Shown: positions 44,458-54,021, counted from the stretch's first letter. The stretch is DNA of 64,000 nt from CAVYXZ01 sp963772595 (GCA_963772595.1 CAVYXZ010000007.1:1116001-1180000), one strand, 5' to 3'. Notes: generated from the letters alone by a model not told the origin. A program made the numbers and translations.

Positions 44458-45927
44458 TCAGTTCGTGACGTAGACCCCGGCGTGGCCGCTTTCCGTTTCG
44501 GAAGCCTGCTCGCCGGTGTTGCTGCGGGCGAAGATATCCGACGCCGCCCAACTGCTCACCGCCACCTGAATGCTCCAGCCATCCGAAGGGTCGCGGTCTA
44601 CGCCCATCACATCGGCCTTCGGCAGCACCGGGTTGTTGCGGTAGAAGGTCACTTCGATGGTGCCGGGCGGCGCGTCCGGGTAGCTCATGGTCACCGTCGT
44701 ACCGGCGGCCAGTTGGTAGCAGCGGCCATCAAAGCCATTGCTGGGGGTGATCTGCACAATCGGATTCGAGACCTGAACCCAGTCAGGACATGCTTCGGCG
44801 ACCTCCCAGGTGTAGAAACCGACCATATCGCTTGTAACCAGACTGCCCTGCACAATTCCGGCCACGGCCTCGGCATAGATCACCGAAGGCGGCATCGCAC
44901 CCGGCACACTGTACGAAATGCTGAAGCCATCTGCCGGGTTGTTATCCACACCGATCACGTCCGAGCGCGTAGAGTTATCGCTGCGGCGGTAGAAGGTCAC
45001 CTGGGTTGAGTTCGGCGGCGCGCCCGGCCAGGACACCGTCAGATTGGTCCCGGCGTCAAGCTGATAACAGCCGTTGCTGAACTTCTGGTAAGGCGACAGC
45101 GTGACGAAACTGCTGCCGATCACACGCCAGCGCGCATCCAGACAGTTGAAGGTCACAATCGGGTCAGGCACTGGGTCTGGCCCATTGCTGACCGGCGTGC
45201 AGGTCGTATACTGGCTCCTCAGCCAGATCTCACCGTCGCCCCCCTCAGCCACCCAACCGTTGAGACCGCGCGGCCCCTGAATCTGCCACCAGGTATAGCC
45301 GTTGACGGTCGTCGGCCCGGCTGTAACCGTGACACAAATGCCACTGAGCAGTTCGCCCATCACACCGTAGCTGGTACCGGGCTGCGAGCGCACCCGCAGA
45401 TCATGGCCGTCCGGCGTCACCTGGGCCACCTGGCCGATGCTGAAATTGGCACGCGGAGCCGGGATGATGGGTACCCGCAGCACCTGCCCCACGTTGAGCG
45501 CGTTCGGGTTGCTCAGGCAGTTGGCCTGCGTCAGCGCGGTCACGGTCGAATTGCTGCGCCGGGCGATGTTCGCCAGCGTATCTCCGGCGACAACGGCATA
45601 GACCGGCCAGTCGCTGCGCACGTAGCACACCGGCAGACTGCCGCCAGTCGTATTCGACGTGCTGCCGCTGCTGGTGTTGGACGTACTGCCGCCGGATGTG
45701 TTCGTGGTCGTACTGCCGCTGCTCGTGTTCGAGGTCGTGTCGCTCGACCCGTTGGTGAACGGCCCGCCCACTGTATCGCCGGCGCTGGTCTCAGCGGTCG
45801 TTTCTGGTGCTGCTTCATCAGTCACAATCACCAGAGTCGTCGGCGTCACGTCATCCTGCGGGGCCTGCGTGGTCAGCGTGCAGCCCGCGACGAAGACAAT
45901 GGATAAGATAGCGATTAAATTGCGCAT
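44458..45927 (-). CDS. Lipoprotein with LysM, SH3b and duplicated C-terminal domains
   Basis: A 489-residue lipoprotein with lipobox FVAGCT near residue 16. After an acidic stretch comes a low-complexity Ser/Thr/Gly/Asn linker (repeats of SGSTSNT type, about 55-100). A LysM domain follows (YAVVAGDTLANIARRSNSTV, NPNALNVGQVLRVP), then SH3b (HDLRVRSQPGTSYGVMGEL, WWQIQGPRGLNGWVAE). Two related C-terminal modules follow, sharing CYQLDAGT/CYQLAAGT, QVTFYRR/EVTFYRN and DVIGVDNNPADGFSI/DVMGVDRDPSDGWSI. It is probably bound to the cell wall and acts at the surface. GAGGGGGAG precedes the ATG. Confidence 0.85.
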   Translation of the reverse strand: MRNLIAILSIVFVAGCTLTTQAPQDDVTPTTLVIVTDEAAPETTAETSAGDTVGGPFTNGSSDTTSNTSSGSTTTNTSGGSTSNTSSGSTSNTTGGSLPVCYVRSDWPVYAVVAGDTLANIARRSNSTVTALTQANCLSNPNALNVGQVLRVPIIPAPRANFSIGQVAQVTPDGHDLRVRSQPGTSYGVMGELLSGICVTVTAGPTTVNGYTWWQIQGPRGLNGWVAEGGDGEIWLRSQYTTCTPVSNGPDPVPDPIVTFNCLDARWRVIGSSFVTLSPYQKFSNGCYQLDAGTNLTVSWPGAPPNSTQVTFYRRSDNSTRSDVIGVDNNPADGFSISYSVPGAMPPSVIYAEAVAGIVQGSLVTSDMVGFYTWEVAEACPDWVQVSNPIVQITPSNGFDGRCYQLAAGTTVTMSYPDAPPGTIEVTFYRNNPVLPKADVMGVDRDPSDGWSIQVAVSSWAASDIFARSNTGEQASETESGHAGVYVTN

Positions 45928-46023
45928 GACAACTCCCCCTCAAAGAAAAATCATCGCATCACGCGATGATAATGTACATTGTAATACTGCCGGTGGGGGT
46001 CTTACCTGACGGCCATCCTACGC

Positions 46024-46500
46024 TCAGTCGCCTTTGAGCATCCCGCGAAAGACGCCGGGCGAGGAGTCGGGGATAGCGACCGCGTTGACAGAGCGCTCGT
46101 AAAATCCGGTCGGGCCAGCGGCGGCGATAATGGCGTAGCCGTAACCCTCGTGCCACATGGCGTCCATACAGGCCAGCAGCAGCGCCTTGCCGATGCCACG
46201 CTTACGCTGGGCTTCGTCCACGCCGGTCGGGCCGAAGAAACCCTTGCGCACCACGTCATAGCAGGCGAAGCCGAGCAGGGTGTCGCCTTCGGTGGCAATG
46301 AAGCAGGCCAGCGGAACGCGGCTGAAGGAGACCTCGGTCTCGCTTTGCCAGGCCACGTTGAAATGCTGCCGCACCCAGCTCGTCACCACATGTTTTTCCG
46401 CACCGAGACAGCGCCGGATGTCAATTCCCATCGCCCGCTGTGAGGCCAGGACAGCAGGGTAATCCGGCAGTTCGTAAAGCTTGACCAGCATATCAGGCAT
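46024..46500 (-). CDS. GNAT-family N-acetyltransferase
   Basis: A 158-residue GNAT protein. The acetyl-CoA-binding motif A is GVDEAQRKRGIGKALLLACM (the RxxGIG core), preceded by the strand LLGFACYDVVRKGFFGP and followed by GYGYAIIAAAGPTGFYERS. The acceptor is unknown. It overlaps the 3' end of dprA by 8 bases and is the last gene of the order HTH regulator, dprA, acetyltransferase. Confidence 0.87.
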   Translation of the reverse strand: MPDMLVKLYELPDYPAVLASQRAMGIDIRRCLGAEKHVVTSWVRQHFNVAWQSETEVSFSRVPLACFIATEGDTLLGFACYDVVRKGFFGPTGVDEAQRKRGIGKALLLACMDAMWHEGYGYAIIAAAGPTGFYERSVNAVAIPDSSPGVFRGMLKGD

Positions 46501-47368
46501 GATTCAGTTCCTTTAGCAGAAGTTCCAGGTTCGACAAATCCTTATACAGACACTGCGCGCCGCTTTCCAGCAGAGCACGATTGCCGCTGGCGTCGAGGTC
46601 GAGCACCAGCACGGGCCGCCCCTGTTCGCGGGCGAAACGCGCGGCGTACATCGCCCCGCCATCCACCGCGCTCTCGATCATCACCAGCGCGCTGCCTAAG
46701 CCGCTGATGATGCGGTTGCGGGCCACCAGCCGAGCGCGGCTCGTCTCCACATCCGGCGCGACTTCGCTCAAGAGCATTCCTTCCCCGGAACGCCAGTCGA
46801 TCAGCGCCTGATTCTCCGGCGGGTAAGGCCGCAGCACGCCCGATCCCAGCACGGCCACCGTAAAGCACCAGCGCCTGAGCGCGGCTTCATGCGCCAGCGT
46901 GTCCACGCCGCGAGCCATCCCGCTGACGATGACGAAGCCCGCCTCGGCCAGCTTTTCCACCAGCGGGCGCGCCAGAGCAGCCGCCTCCGCCGAAGGCTGG
47001 CGCGTGCCCACCACCGAGATCGTCTGGTCAAAAGCCGGATTCCAGCGGCCCAGGCCGAAGAGCAGCGGCGGTGGATCCTCAATCTGTCGCAGGTGCGCCG
47101 GATACCCACTGTCTGGATCGCAGTAGGGCATCACGCGCACCCCAGCCGCTTCCCAGGCGCTTAACCGGGCCAGCGTCCCCTCGACATCTACCGAGCGGAT
47201 CGCCAGGGCTGTTTTCGGCCCGATGCCGCGAATCGCTTGCAGATCGTCGCCGCTGGCCTCCAGAATGGCCTGCGGATCGTCGTCAAAATGGGCAAAGAGG
47301 CGCTGAAGGGTTTTGCTGCCGATGCGGCTCGCCAGGCTCAGGGCGATCCACAGGCTAGTCTTCTTCAT
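46493..47368 (-). CDS. dprA: DNA-processing protein DprA
   Basis: A 291-residue DprA/Smf protein, which binds incoming single-stranded DNA during natural transformation and loads RecA. The N-terminal helix-hairpin-helix-like part (LASRIGSKTLQRLFAHF, LQAIRGIGPKTALAI) precedes the Rossmann-like core. Core motifs are SVVGTRQPSAEA, GFVIVSGMARGVDTLAHEAAL, TVAVLGSGVLRPYPPEN, and RNRIISGLGSALVMIESAVDGGAMYAA. The usual C-terminal winged helix is absent or short. It overlaps the HTH gene (14 bases) and the acetyltransferase gene (8 bases), so all three form one unit. Confidence 0.93.
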   Translation of the reverse strand: MKKTSLWIALSLASRIGSKTLQRLFAHFDDDPQAILEASGDDLQAIRGIGPKTALAIRSVDVEGTLARLSAWEAAGVRVMPYCDPDSGYPAHLRQIEDPPPLLFGLGRWNPAFDQTISVVGTRQPSAEAAALARPLVEKLAEAGFVIVSGMARGVDTLAHEAALRRWCFTVAVLGSGVLRPYPPENQALIDWRSGEGMLLSEVAPDVETSRARLVARNRIISGLGSALVMIESAVDGGAMYAARFAREQGRPVLVLDLDASGNRALLESGAQCLYKDLSNLELLLKELNHA

Positions 47369-47975
47369 AGTACTCGATGATTGACAGCAGCATGGCGTGA
47401 ATGAAGGTGTTGATCTGGCGCAGCATCGTGCTCCATTCCGAGGTGCTGCGCGGCGGCGTGAGTTCGGACCAGGTCAGCACGGAATCGATCACAAAATCGC
47501 TGAAATAGAAGAAGCCGCGCACCGCCTGTGGCAGGGTCAGGCCGTCATCCACCAGCATCCGCGCGTAGTCCTTGCCCAGGGTGATGGCGGTAGCCAGGCC
47601 GGATTCGGGCGCGTTCTCCGCCAGGTAGTGCCGCAGTTCTTCCAGCACCGCCCGTCCCTGCTCGCGCATATGCGTGCGCGTCGGGTCGCTCATGGCCTCG
47701 TACCAGGGCAGGCTCGTCAGCGTGCCGCCGCCCACCTGCATCCGAGCATGGCCCAGCGCGCTCTGCAAAATCACGCGGATCTCCGAAGGCTGGATCTCGC
47801 CCTGGGTCTCGGCATGGCGCAGCAGATCGCTGCGGCGAAAGCGCCGGTGCCCGCCCGGAGTCCGCCGCGAGGGCAGTTCGCCCTTATCGGCCCAGTTGCG
47901 CACCGTCGCCGGATGCACGCCCAGGATGTCCGCCGCCTCGCGCAGGCTCACCCACTCTGAAGTGTCATTGTTCAT
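47355..47975 (-). CDS. MerR-like HTH (excisionase-type) regulatory protein
   Basis: A 206-residue protein with an N-terminal MerR/excisionase-type winged helix (WVSLREAADILGVHPATVRNWADKGELPS, then RTPGGHRRFRRSDLL). The C-terminal 140 residues are helical (GRAVLEELRHYLAENAPE, LGKDYARMLVDDGLTLPQAV) and resemble the RsbR/sensor-type helical domains that can bind effectors; this part is a guess from pattern. It is the first gene of the unit with dprA and may control it. Its function is not known. Confidence 0.82.
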   Translation of the reverse strand: MNNDTSEWVSLREAADILGVHPATVRNWADKGELPSRRTPGGHRRFRRSDLLRHAETQGEIQPSEIRVILQSALGHARMQVGGGTLTSLPWYEAMSDPTRTHMREQGRAVLEELRHYLAENAPESGLATAITLGKDYARMLVDDGLTLPQAVRGFFYFSDFVIDSVLTWSELTPPRSTSEWSTMLRQINTFIHAMLLSIIEYYEED

Positions 47976-48055
47976 TCACTTGCCCCCAACTCCAGAATCC
48001 AGTATACCGCATTACCAGCATTACATTCTGTATATCGGATCGGGAGTCTGCATCC

Positions 48056-48529
48056 ATGATAGTCGAAATTCGCCCCGCCAGCATGGATGATTATCATGCA
48101 ATCTGTGGTCTAATGCGTCAGATTGACGACCAGCACCGGGCCGCCTACCCGGAATTATTCAAGTCTGTCGAGCCGCCGCGCAGCCGAGCATACGTCCAGG
48201 AATGGGTCAACTCGGACAGCCGCCATATCTGGTTAGCCGTCCAGGGCGAAGAGCCAGCGGGGCTGATCCAGTTCGCCATCCAGGCGGCAGGAAGCTTCCC
48301 GCTGCTGGTGCCGCGTATTTTCATCAACATTGATACGCTGGTGGTCGATGAAGCGCTCCAGCGCCAGGGCATCGGACACGCGCTGATGGAGGCCGTCCAC
48401 GATTGGGGCCATCAGCGAGGAATCGACCAGTTTGAACTGGGGGTCTTCGCCTTCAACGAGGCCGCGCAGGCGCTCTACGCAAGTATGGGCTATGAGATCA
48501 AATATCTGCGTCTGTGGCGCAAAAAATAA
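48056..48529 (+). CDS. GNAT-family N-acetyltransferase
   Basis: A 157-residue GNAT protein. The start IVEIRPASMDDYHAICGLMRQIDDQH is typical. The central strand is INIDTLVVDEALQRQGIGHALMEAVHDWGHQRG with the RQGIG acetyl-CoA loop, and the end is FNEAAQALYASMGYEIKYLRLWRKK. The acceptor is unknown. It is divergent from the HTH-dprA unit with 80 bases between. About 150 bases follow to the convergent HtrA gene, holding a GTAGGG-type hairpin at 48617. Confidence 0.9.
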   Translation: MIVEIRPASMDDYHAICGLMRQIDDQHRAAYPELFKSVEPPRSRAYVQEWVNSDSRHIWLAVQGEEPAGLIQFAIQAAGSFPLLVPRIFINIDTLVVDEALQRQGIGHALMEAVHDWGHQRGIDQFELGVFAFNEAAQALYASMGYEIKYLRLWRKK

Positions 48530-48616
48530 CATCCCCGGCGCGGGACCGAGGATTGCATTCTTCCATTGTGCAAGGGCACAGCGTATTGTGCTCCACGAGG
48601 AAAATGTGGGTTGTAG

Positions 48617-48637
48617 GGACACGGCATGACCGTGTCC
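48617..48637. repeat. GTAGGG-type intergenic hairpin
   Basis: GGACACGG and CCGTGTCC form a perfect 8-bp stem with a 5-base loop, flanked by TGTAGG and ACCACA. It lies between the convergent acetyltransferase and HtrA genes and may act as a terminator or as a dispersed repeat. Confidence 0.6.
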
Positions 48638-48683
48638 ACCACAGAAATCACAAACTATTACAGACGTATCGTGCCCGCCGCCC

Positions 48684-49853
48684 TTAACTGGGCCGCGCGC
48701 TCAATTCGACCGGCAGCGTCAGCGTGTCCCCATCGCGCCAGATCGTCAGGTTGATCGTGTCGCCCGGCTGCGTGTTGCGCGCCAGATACGAGATCAGGTC
48801 GTTCATGTTGACAATCGGCTCGCCGTCAATCTGCGTGATGACGTCGGCGTAGCGCGGGATCTGCACGCCGCGCACCATCACCGGGTCGCTGGCTGTGTGC
48901 AGCCCGGCCTGGCTGGCAGGACCGTTCGGCAAGACCGAGGCCACCACCACCCCGCGCAGATTGTTGGGCAGGTGCAGCGTTTCGATCATGTCGATGTCGA
49001 GTTCCGGCGCGCTGGTGATACCCAGGTAGCTGTAATTGACATGACCCTCGTTAATCAACTGCTCGGACACGCGCTTGACCAGATTGCTGGGGATGGCGAA
49101 GCCCACGCCCGAATTGGCGCGCGTCTCGCTGGCGATCTGCGAATTGACGCCGATCACCTCGCCCTTCAGATCAAACAGGGGGCCGCCGCTGTTGCCGGGG
49201 TTGATGGCCGCATCCGTCTGAATCACCGAGCCGATGGAGTAATTGGTCAGGCCCTGAATAGTGCGATCCAGCGCGCTGACGACGCCGTAGGTCAGGGTCC
49301 AGCGCTGGCCGAAGGGGCTGCCAATCGCCAGTGCCGTCTGGCCGATCACCAGATGATCGGAATCGCCAAATGTGACCGGCGGCAGTTCCGAAGTCGGCAG
49401 GTCTACCTGGATCACCGCCAGATCCGAATCGGGATCCGTGCCAACCAGAGTCCCACGCACGATGGTCCCGTCGTGGAAATTCACCTCGATGCCATCGGCT
49501 GCCGCGCTTTCCACCACGTGGTTGTTGGTGACGATGTAGCCCTGGTCGCTGATAACGAAACCGGAGCCAGTCGCCGCACCGTAGGTATCGGTGACGCCCC
49601 TGTGACCGGGGATCTCCAGGCGGACGTTAATGGAAACCACCGACGGGCTGACCGTATTGTACAGGTTGGCGAGATACTGCTCGTGCGAAGCCAGGTCCAG
49701 GTCCGGCGAACCGGGGATTGCAGGCTGCGCCAGCGCCGGAAGGCTGACATGCCCGGCGGCCATACTGGGGCTGGCTGCCGTCCCGATTATAAATCCAAAA
49801 GCGACCAGCATCACTGCGGTCGCCACAATAAGAACGTGTCGTCTTAAATGCAT
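48684..49853 (-). CDS. HtrA/DegP-type S1C serine protease with PDZ domain
   Basis: A 389-residue membrane-anchored protease of the HtrA family for quality control outside the cytoplasm. The N-terminal helix (RHVLIVATAVMLVAFGFIIGTAA) is a signal anchor. The catalytic triad is His in GYIVTNNHVVES, Asp in DPDSDLAVIQVD and Ser in NPGNSGGPLFD. One PDZ domain follows (YLGITSAPELDI, VVVASVLPNGPASQAGL, VITQIDGEPIVNMNDLISYL). ATG 49853 after GAGAGGTG is the start; ten further upstream residues are unlikely. It is divergent from the phosphatase gene, sharing a region of about 100 bases with a promoter. Confidence 0.93.
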   Translation of the reverse strand: MHLRRHVLIVATAVMLVAFGFIIGTAASPSMAAGHVSLPALAQPAIPGSPDLDLASHEQYLANLYNTVSPSVVSINVRLEIPGHRGVTDTYGAATGSGFVISDQGYIVTNNHVVESAAADGIEVNFHDGTIVRGTLVGTDPDSDLAVIQVDLPTSELPPVTFGDSDHLVIGQTALAIGSPFGQRWTLTYGVVSALDRTIQGLTNYSIGSVIQTDAAINPGNSGGPLFDLKGEVIGVNSQIASETRANSGVGFAIPSNLVKRVSEQLINEGHVNYSYLGITSAPELDIDMIETLHLPNNLRGVVVASVLPNGPASQAGLHTASDPVMVRGVQIPRYADVITQIDGEPIVNMNDLISYLARNTQPGDTINLTIWRDGDTLTLPVELSARPS

Positions 49854-49900
49854 GTGCTGCACCTCTCTAAACAGAGTCCACAAGAAAGTTTCGGCCTTGT

Positions 49901-49929
49901 TTGACGGGAATGATCGTCAAAACTATACT
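49901..49929 (+). promoter_or_regulatory. Strong sigma70-type promoter for the phosphatase-ClC genes
   Basis: TTGACG at 49901-49906 and TATACT at 49924-49929 are separated by exactly 17 bases. An inverted repeat, TTTGACG/CGTCAAA, occupies 49900-49922 with a 9-base spacer and could be an operator. The promoter points to the gene starting at 49960 or 49975. Confidence 0.75.
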
Positions 49930-49959
49930 CGTAAGCGATGAGAAATTGCTGAGTCGAAA

Positions 49960-50961
49960 GTGAGTTTTCTATCAATGCATCTTACCACGCTCTCCGATGC
50001 CGCCGTTATGCCCGATCATCGCAACGAAGATGCCTTCTGGGCCGACCTGAACGGCGATCATGCGCTGCTGATGGTGGCCGATGGCGCGTCTCGGCGCTTG
50101 AAGACCAGCCGGACCCGCGATCTCTTCGGGCCGGATACGACGGCGGCTCGCTTCGCCGCGCAGGTGGTCCGCGAAACGATGGCCGATGCCGCCAGCGCCG
50201 CCCCGCATGATCTTCTCATCCAGGCCAACGAGCGGTTGGCCGCTCACTGGCGCTCGGTGTATGGCGATCTCAGCGCCGAATCGCTGGCGCAGCAGGAACC
50301 GGCCCTGGCCGATGATCTGCGATCCGATCCGCGTCACATCCGCTGGGCACTGCCGGTCTGTGTCGCAACGGTGGCCCGCGTGGATCAGGCGCAGCAGCAG
50401 CTAAGTTTCGCCCACGCCGGAGATACCGCCCTGCTGTTGTTTCACCGTGATGGCCGCGTGACCGCCCCCACGATAAACCAGATGAAGTACCATGAAGATA
50501 ACACGCTCTTCTTTGCGCTCAGCTTACAGCGCCGCCAGCAGGCCGCGCACCTGGCCGACGTTCTGGACGACCCGCGCGTGAAGGCGCTTAACAACGCTCT
50601 CTATCATAATTATGTAGACGAAAACGGCGATATAGACCTTAACGTTGGTGTCGGCGTGGTGAATGGCCTGCCCCAGCTTGACGAATATATGCAGACTGCC
50701 GAAGTGGACATCAGCGCAGTGAGCGGCATCCTGCTATGCAGCGACGGCTTCCTCTGGCCTGCCCCGCTGGACGAAAGCGAGGCGGATTGTGCGGCCCGGC
50801 TGCAAGCCATGCGCACGACAATCGAGCGCGATGGTCTCGAAGCCTACTGCGAATCCATGCGTGCCGTCGAAGCCGCCGACGCCGGGCGCGATCAATACCC
50901 GCGATTCAAAATACATGATGACGCCACCGCCGTTTACCTGAGCGACGTGGCAGGTGTATAA
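49960..50961 (+). CDS. PP2C-like protein phosphatase
   Basis: A protein of about 333 residues with the pattern of PP2C-type Ser/Thr phosphatases: PDHRNEDAFWADLNGDHALLMVADGASRR has the first metal-binding Asp residues, then LSFAHAGDTALLLFHRDGR, and SGILLCSDGFLWP with a later IHDDATAVYLSD that supplies the last ligands. An insertion near residues 160-220 is longer than in minimal PP2C. No kinase is adjacent. The frame begins at GTG 49960; ATG 49975 is equally possible, as neither has a clear ribosome site. It precedes the ClC gene by 33 bases and is likely co-transcribed with it. Confidence 0.82.
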   Translation: MSFLSMHLTTLSDAAVMPDHRNEDAFWADLNGDHALLMVADGASRRLKTSRTRDLFGPDTTAARFAAQVVRETMADAASAAPHDLLIQANERLAAHWRSVYGDLSAESLAQQEPALADDLRSDPRHIRWALPVCVATVARVDQAQQQLSFAHAGDTALLLFHRDGRVTAPTINQMKYHEDNTLFFALSLQRRQQAAHLADVLDDPRVKALNNALYHNYVDENGDIDLNVGVGVVNGLPQLDEYMQTAEVDISAVSGILLCSDGFLWPAPLDESEADCAARLQAMRTTIERDGLEAYCESMRAVEAADAGRDQYPRFKIHDDATAVYLSDVAGV

Positions 50962-50994
50962 TGGCCTGACCATCAACGGCAAATCACGGATTCT

Positions 50995-53037
50995 ATGCTC
51001 AATACCAAACGCACATTACTCTATCGCCTGCTGCATTATCTTCAGCCCGACGATAACTCCACCCTGCTTATTCTGGCCCTGACGGTCGGGTTTGCAACAG
51101 GCATCAGTATCTGGCTGTTCCGTGTCGGCATCGAAGTCTTTCACGCCATTTTCATCGAGGGTCTGGCGAGTCTGCTGGGCCAGGACATGGCGCGTGTCGC
51201 GCTCATCCTCGGTCTCAGCCTGGCCGGGCTGGTCGTGGGCTGGACAATGCAGCGCTTCGTCGGCGAAGAACGCCATCACGGCGTTGCGGGCATCATGGAA
51301 TCGGTGGCGCTGGGCGGCGGACGCTTAAACTATCGTCTGCTCCCGGCCAAAGCCATCTCTTCAGCGCTTTCCCTCGGCGCGGGCGCTTCCGTCGGCCCAG
51401 AGGACCCCAGCATTCAGATCGGCGCGAACATCGGCTCGGCGATAGGGCAGCGCTTACGGCTGGACGAAGACCGGGTGCGTCTGCTGGTCGCAGCCGGTTC
51501 AGCCAGCGCACTGGCTTCCGCCTTCAATGCCCCGATTGCCGGGGTGTTTTTTGCCCTGGAAGTCATTCTTCAGGAACTCTCGGCCAGCAACTTTGGCGTG
51601 GTCGTGCTGTCTGCCGTCGTCTCCTCCGTTGTCACCGAAGCGCTGACCCAGGCGACGGTACTGCACGAACCGGCGCTGAACCTGCGCAACTACGCTCTGG
51701 GCAGCGCGCTCGAACTGCCGCTCTACGCGGTCCTGGGGCTGCTGCTGGCAATCCCGGCGATCCTGTTCGTGCGCAGCGTCTACTGGCAGCACGATAAATG
51801 GCATGAGCGCGTCCATAAAATCCCGCGCCCGATTCAGACCGCCCTGGTCGGCGCCATCCTGGGCCTCATCGGCATCGCCCTGCCGGATGTCCTGGGCGCA
51901 GGCCGCGAAGCCATGAATGCGGTACTGGAACAGCCGGAGCGCTTCACGCTGTTGCTCTTATTTTCATTAGGCCTCGCCAAAATCATCCTGACCGGCTTCA
52001 GTCTGGCAGGGGGGTTCGTGGGCGGGGTCTTTGCGCCAGCGCTGTTCATTGGCCTCATGTTCGGTAATGTCTTTGGCCGCATCGTCGAAAGCTTCGGCCT
52101 TGTCGGGATCACCAGCGGCGCGCAGGCCTATGCCATCGTGGGCATGGCGGCGATGATGGCCGGGGTCGTGCGTTCGCCCATCACGGCGATCATGCTGGTC
52201 TTCGAACTGACCAACGATTACCGGCTGATTATCCCGATCATGCTGGCCTCGGTGTTTTGTATTTTCCTCACCAGCCGCTTTACCCTGTTGGGAATCTATA
52301 CCCTGGGTCTGGCACGTCAGGGCATTCACCTGCGCGAAGGCCATGATGTGGACCTGATGCAGGGGATTCGTGTGTCAGAAGTCATGGACCCGCCCCGGAC
52401 CATCAACGAAAATGCCTCACTGATCGAGCTGCGGGATGCCCTGCGGCAGCGGCATATTCGTTCGCTGATCGTGATTAATGACGACCGGCGTCTGGCCGGG
52501 ATCGTGACCCTGACGGACCTCCAGCAAATCTTTGACGAACGCCCGGACGATACGTCAGGGTTGACCGTCGGCGATATATGCTCCCGCGAGGTCGTCACCT
52601 CCAGCCCCGACGATGTGCTCTGGCGCGCCATCCGCCTGATGGGTGCGCACGATATTGGCCGCATCCCGGTGGTGGACGATGAAGGCCAGCTGGTCGGCAT
52701 CGTCAGCCGCCATGACATCGTGTCCGCCTATAACAAAGCGATTGCCAAGAAGCTCCAGGACCAGCATCACGCCGAGCAGGTGCGGCTCAGCTATCTCACC
52801 GGCGCGCACGTCATCGAACTCTACGTCGCCGAAAACGCTCCGATTGCCTGGCAGCATATCCAGGACATCCACTGGCCTGCCGAGAGCGTCGTCGCCTCAA
52901 TCCAGCGCCGCAGCAAGCTGCTGGTGCCGCACGGCGCCACCGAGCTTCAACCCGGCGATTGGGTCACGCTGGTCGCCGCACCGGAATGCGAAGACCAGCT
53001 CGAACGGCTCTTCGGCCAGCGTCCTGCGACAGTCTAA
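50995..53037 (+). CDS. ClC-type chloride channel/transporter with CBS pair and TrkA-C domain
   Basis: A 680-residue membrane protein. The ClC core spans residues 20-450. The selectivity region GAGASVGPEDPSIQIGANIG contains the gating Glu in GPE, and AFNAPIAGVFFALEVI and SLAGGFVGGVFAPALFIGLMFG are further signature loops. Two CBS domains follow (RVSEVMDPPRTINENASL, SLIVINDDRRLAGIVTLTD; then EVVTSSPDDVLWRAIRLM, IPVVDDEGQLVGIVSRHD), which usually bind adenine nucleotides. A TrkA-C-like domain (HVIELYVAENAPIAWQHI) ends the protein. Whether it is a channel or a Cl-/H+ exchanger is not decidable here. The stop overlaps the convergent YceI gene by 4 bases. Confidence 0.92.
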   Translation: MLNTKRTLLYRLLHYLQPDDNSTLLILALTVGFATGISIWLFRVGIEVFHAIFIEGLASLLGQDMARVALILGLSLAGLVVGWTMQRFVGEERHHGVAGIMESVALGGGRLNYRLLPAKAISSALSLGAGASVGPEDPSIQIGANIGSAIGQRLRLDEDRVRLLVAAGSASALASAFNAPIAGVFFALEVILQELSASNFGVVVLSAVVSSVVTEALTQATVLHEPALNLRNYALGSALELPLYAVLGLLLAIPAILFVRSVYWQHDKWHERVHKIPRPIQTALVGAILGLIGIALPDVLGAGREAMNAVLEQPERFTLLLLFSLGLAKIILTGFSLAGGFVGGVFAPALFIGLMFGNVFGRIVESFGLVGITSGAQAYAIVGMAAMMAGVVRSPITAIMLVFELTNDYRLIIPIMLASVFCIFLTSRFTLLGIYTLGLARQGIHLREGHDVDLMQGIRVSEVMDPPRTINENASLIELRDALRQRHIRSLIVINDDRRLAGIVTLTDLQQIFDERPDDTSGLTVGDICSREVVTSSPDDVLWRAIRLMGAHDIGRIPVVDDEGQLVGIVSRHDIVSAYNKAIAKKLQDQHHAEQVRLSYLTGAHVIELYVAENAPIAWQHIQDIHWPAESVVASIQRRSKLLVPHGATELQPGDWVTLVAAPECEDQLERLFGQRPATV

Positions 53038-54021
53038 CTCGCCTGATCCACCAGGCGGGCCACGAAGTCAAAAGCCAGCAGCACGTCATTCGACACATTC
53101 GCCACATTCGGCACCGAGGGAATCTGTAGATTGTAGCTGTCGCGCGTCACGTGCGCGGTGGCCGTGCCGTTGATGCGCGAGTCGGAGAAGAGCGTCGCGT
53201 CTACGTCAAAGGTCACAGGCTGTGTGATGCTGCGAATCGTCAGGTCGCCGCTCAGTTGGAAGGTGAACTCGTCGCCCACCGCGACGTGATCCGGCAGGCC
53301 CGGAGAGTCCGCTCGGCACAAAGCTGATAAATTCGAACTGGTCGGTGCTGGATTCGAGGATTTCGCTGCGCAGGGCACGGTTACGAAACTCGCTGTCGGT
53401 GACAAAGGTGCGCGCGTTGATGCGAATCTCGCCAACGGTCGAATTGGCCGGCTGGTCATAATCGACGATGATGTCGCCCGCGACCTCGCTGGTCACGCCC
53501 ACAACATGATTGGGCAGTCCGCTGAGTTCCTCGTCAATCTCGAAGCGTACCTCGGAAAGCTCATTGTCGATGCGGAACAGCGCGCGCCCGCTCAGGCCAT
53601 CCGCAGCCGTCGTGTCGGCAGCAGTCGGCAGCGGCGTCTCAGTGGCCGGGACCGGCGTAGCCGTCGGCTCGACTGGTGCAGCCGTCGCCGTAATCATCAC
53701 GACTCCCGGCTCGATCCCCGCCACCACCTGCGACAGCGCCGCGATCTCCTCGTGAATCGAGTCGATCTGTGCGCTCAGGGTGCTGGCCGGGCCATTGTCC
53801 TCAAGCTGCGCCATGACCGCGTCCAGCTTTGCTATCCAGAGCCGCCACCTGAGTCGCAATGGAGCCGGGATCGACGGTCGGGTTCAACGACAGCGTTGGC
53901 GCGCTGATCGGCTGCTGGGTTCGCCGGAGCCGCCGACAAACCAGGTAATGCCTAACACGCCGACCGCCACGCCCAGGCTCAGGCTGACCAGCGCGATCAT
54001 AATTACTGTTCCTCGTCCCAT
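53034..54021 (-). CDS. Membrane-anchored YceI-family protein, multiply frameshifted
   Basis: A protein of about 325 residues ending in a YceI lipocalin-like domain. ATG 54021 follows AGGAGG and begins MGRGTVIMIALVSLSLGVAV, a signal anchor. A Pro/Thr/Ala linker includes TATAAPVEPTATPVPATETP. The YceI part has FRIDNELSEVRFEIDEELSG, DQPANSTVGEIRINARTF and DHVAVGDEFTFQLSGDLTIR, with ITQPVTFDVDATLF at the end. YceI proteins bind isoprenoid or similar amphiphilic ligands. Breaks lie near 53915, 53830 and 53310; the pieces join without loss of family sequence. Confidence 0.78.
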
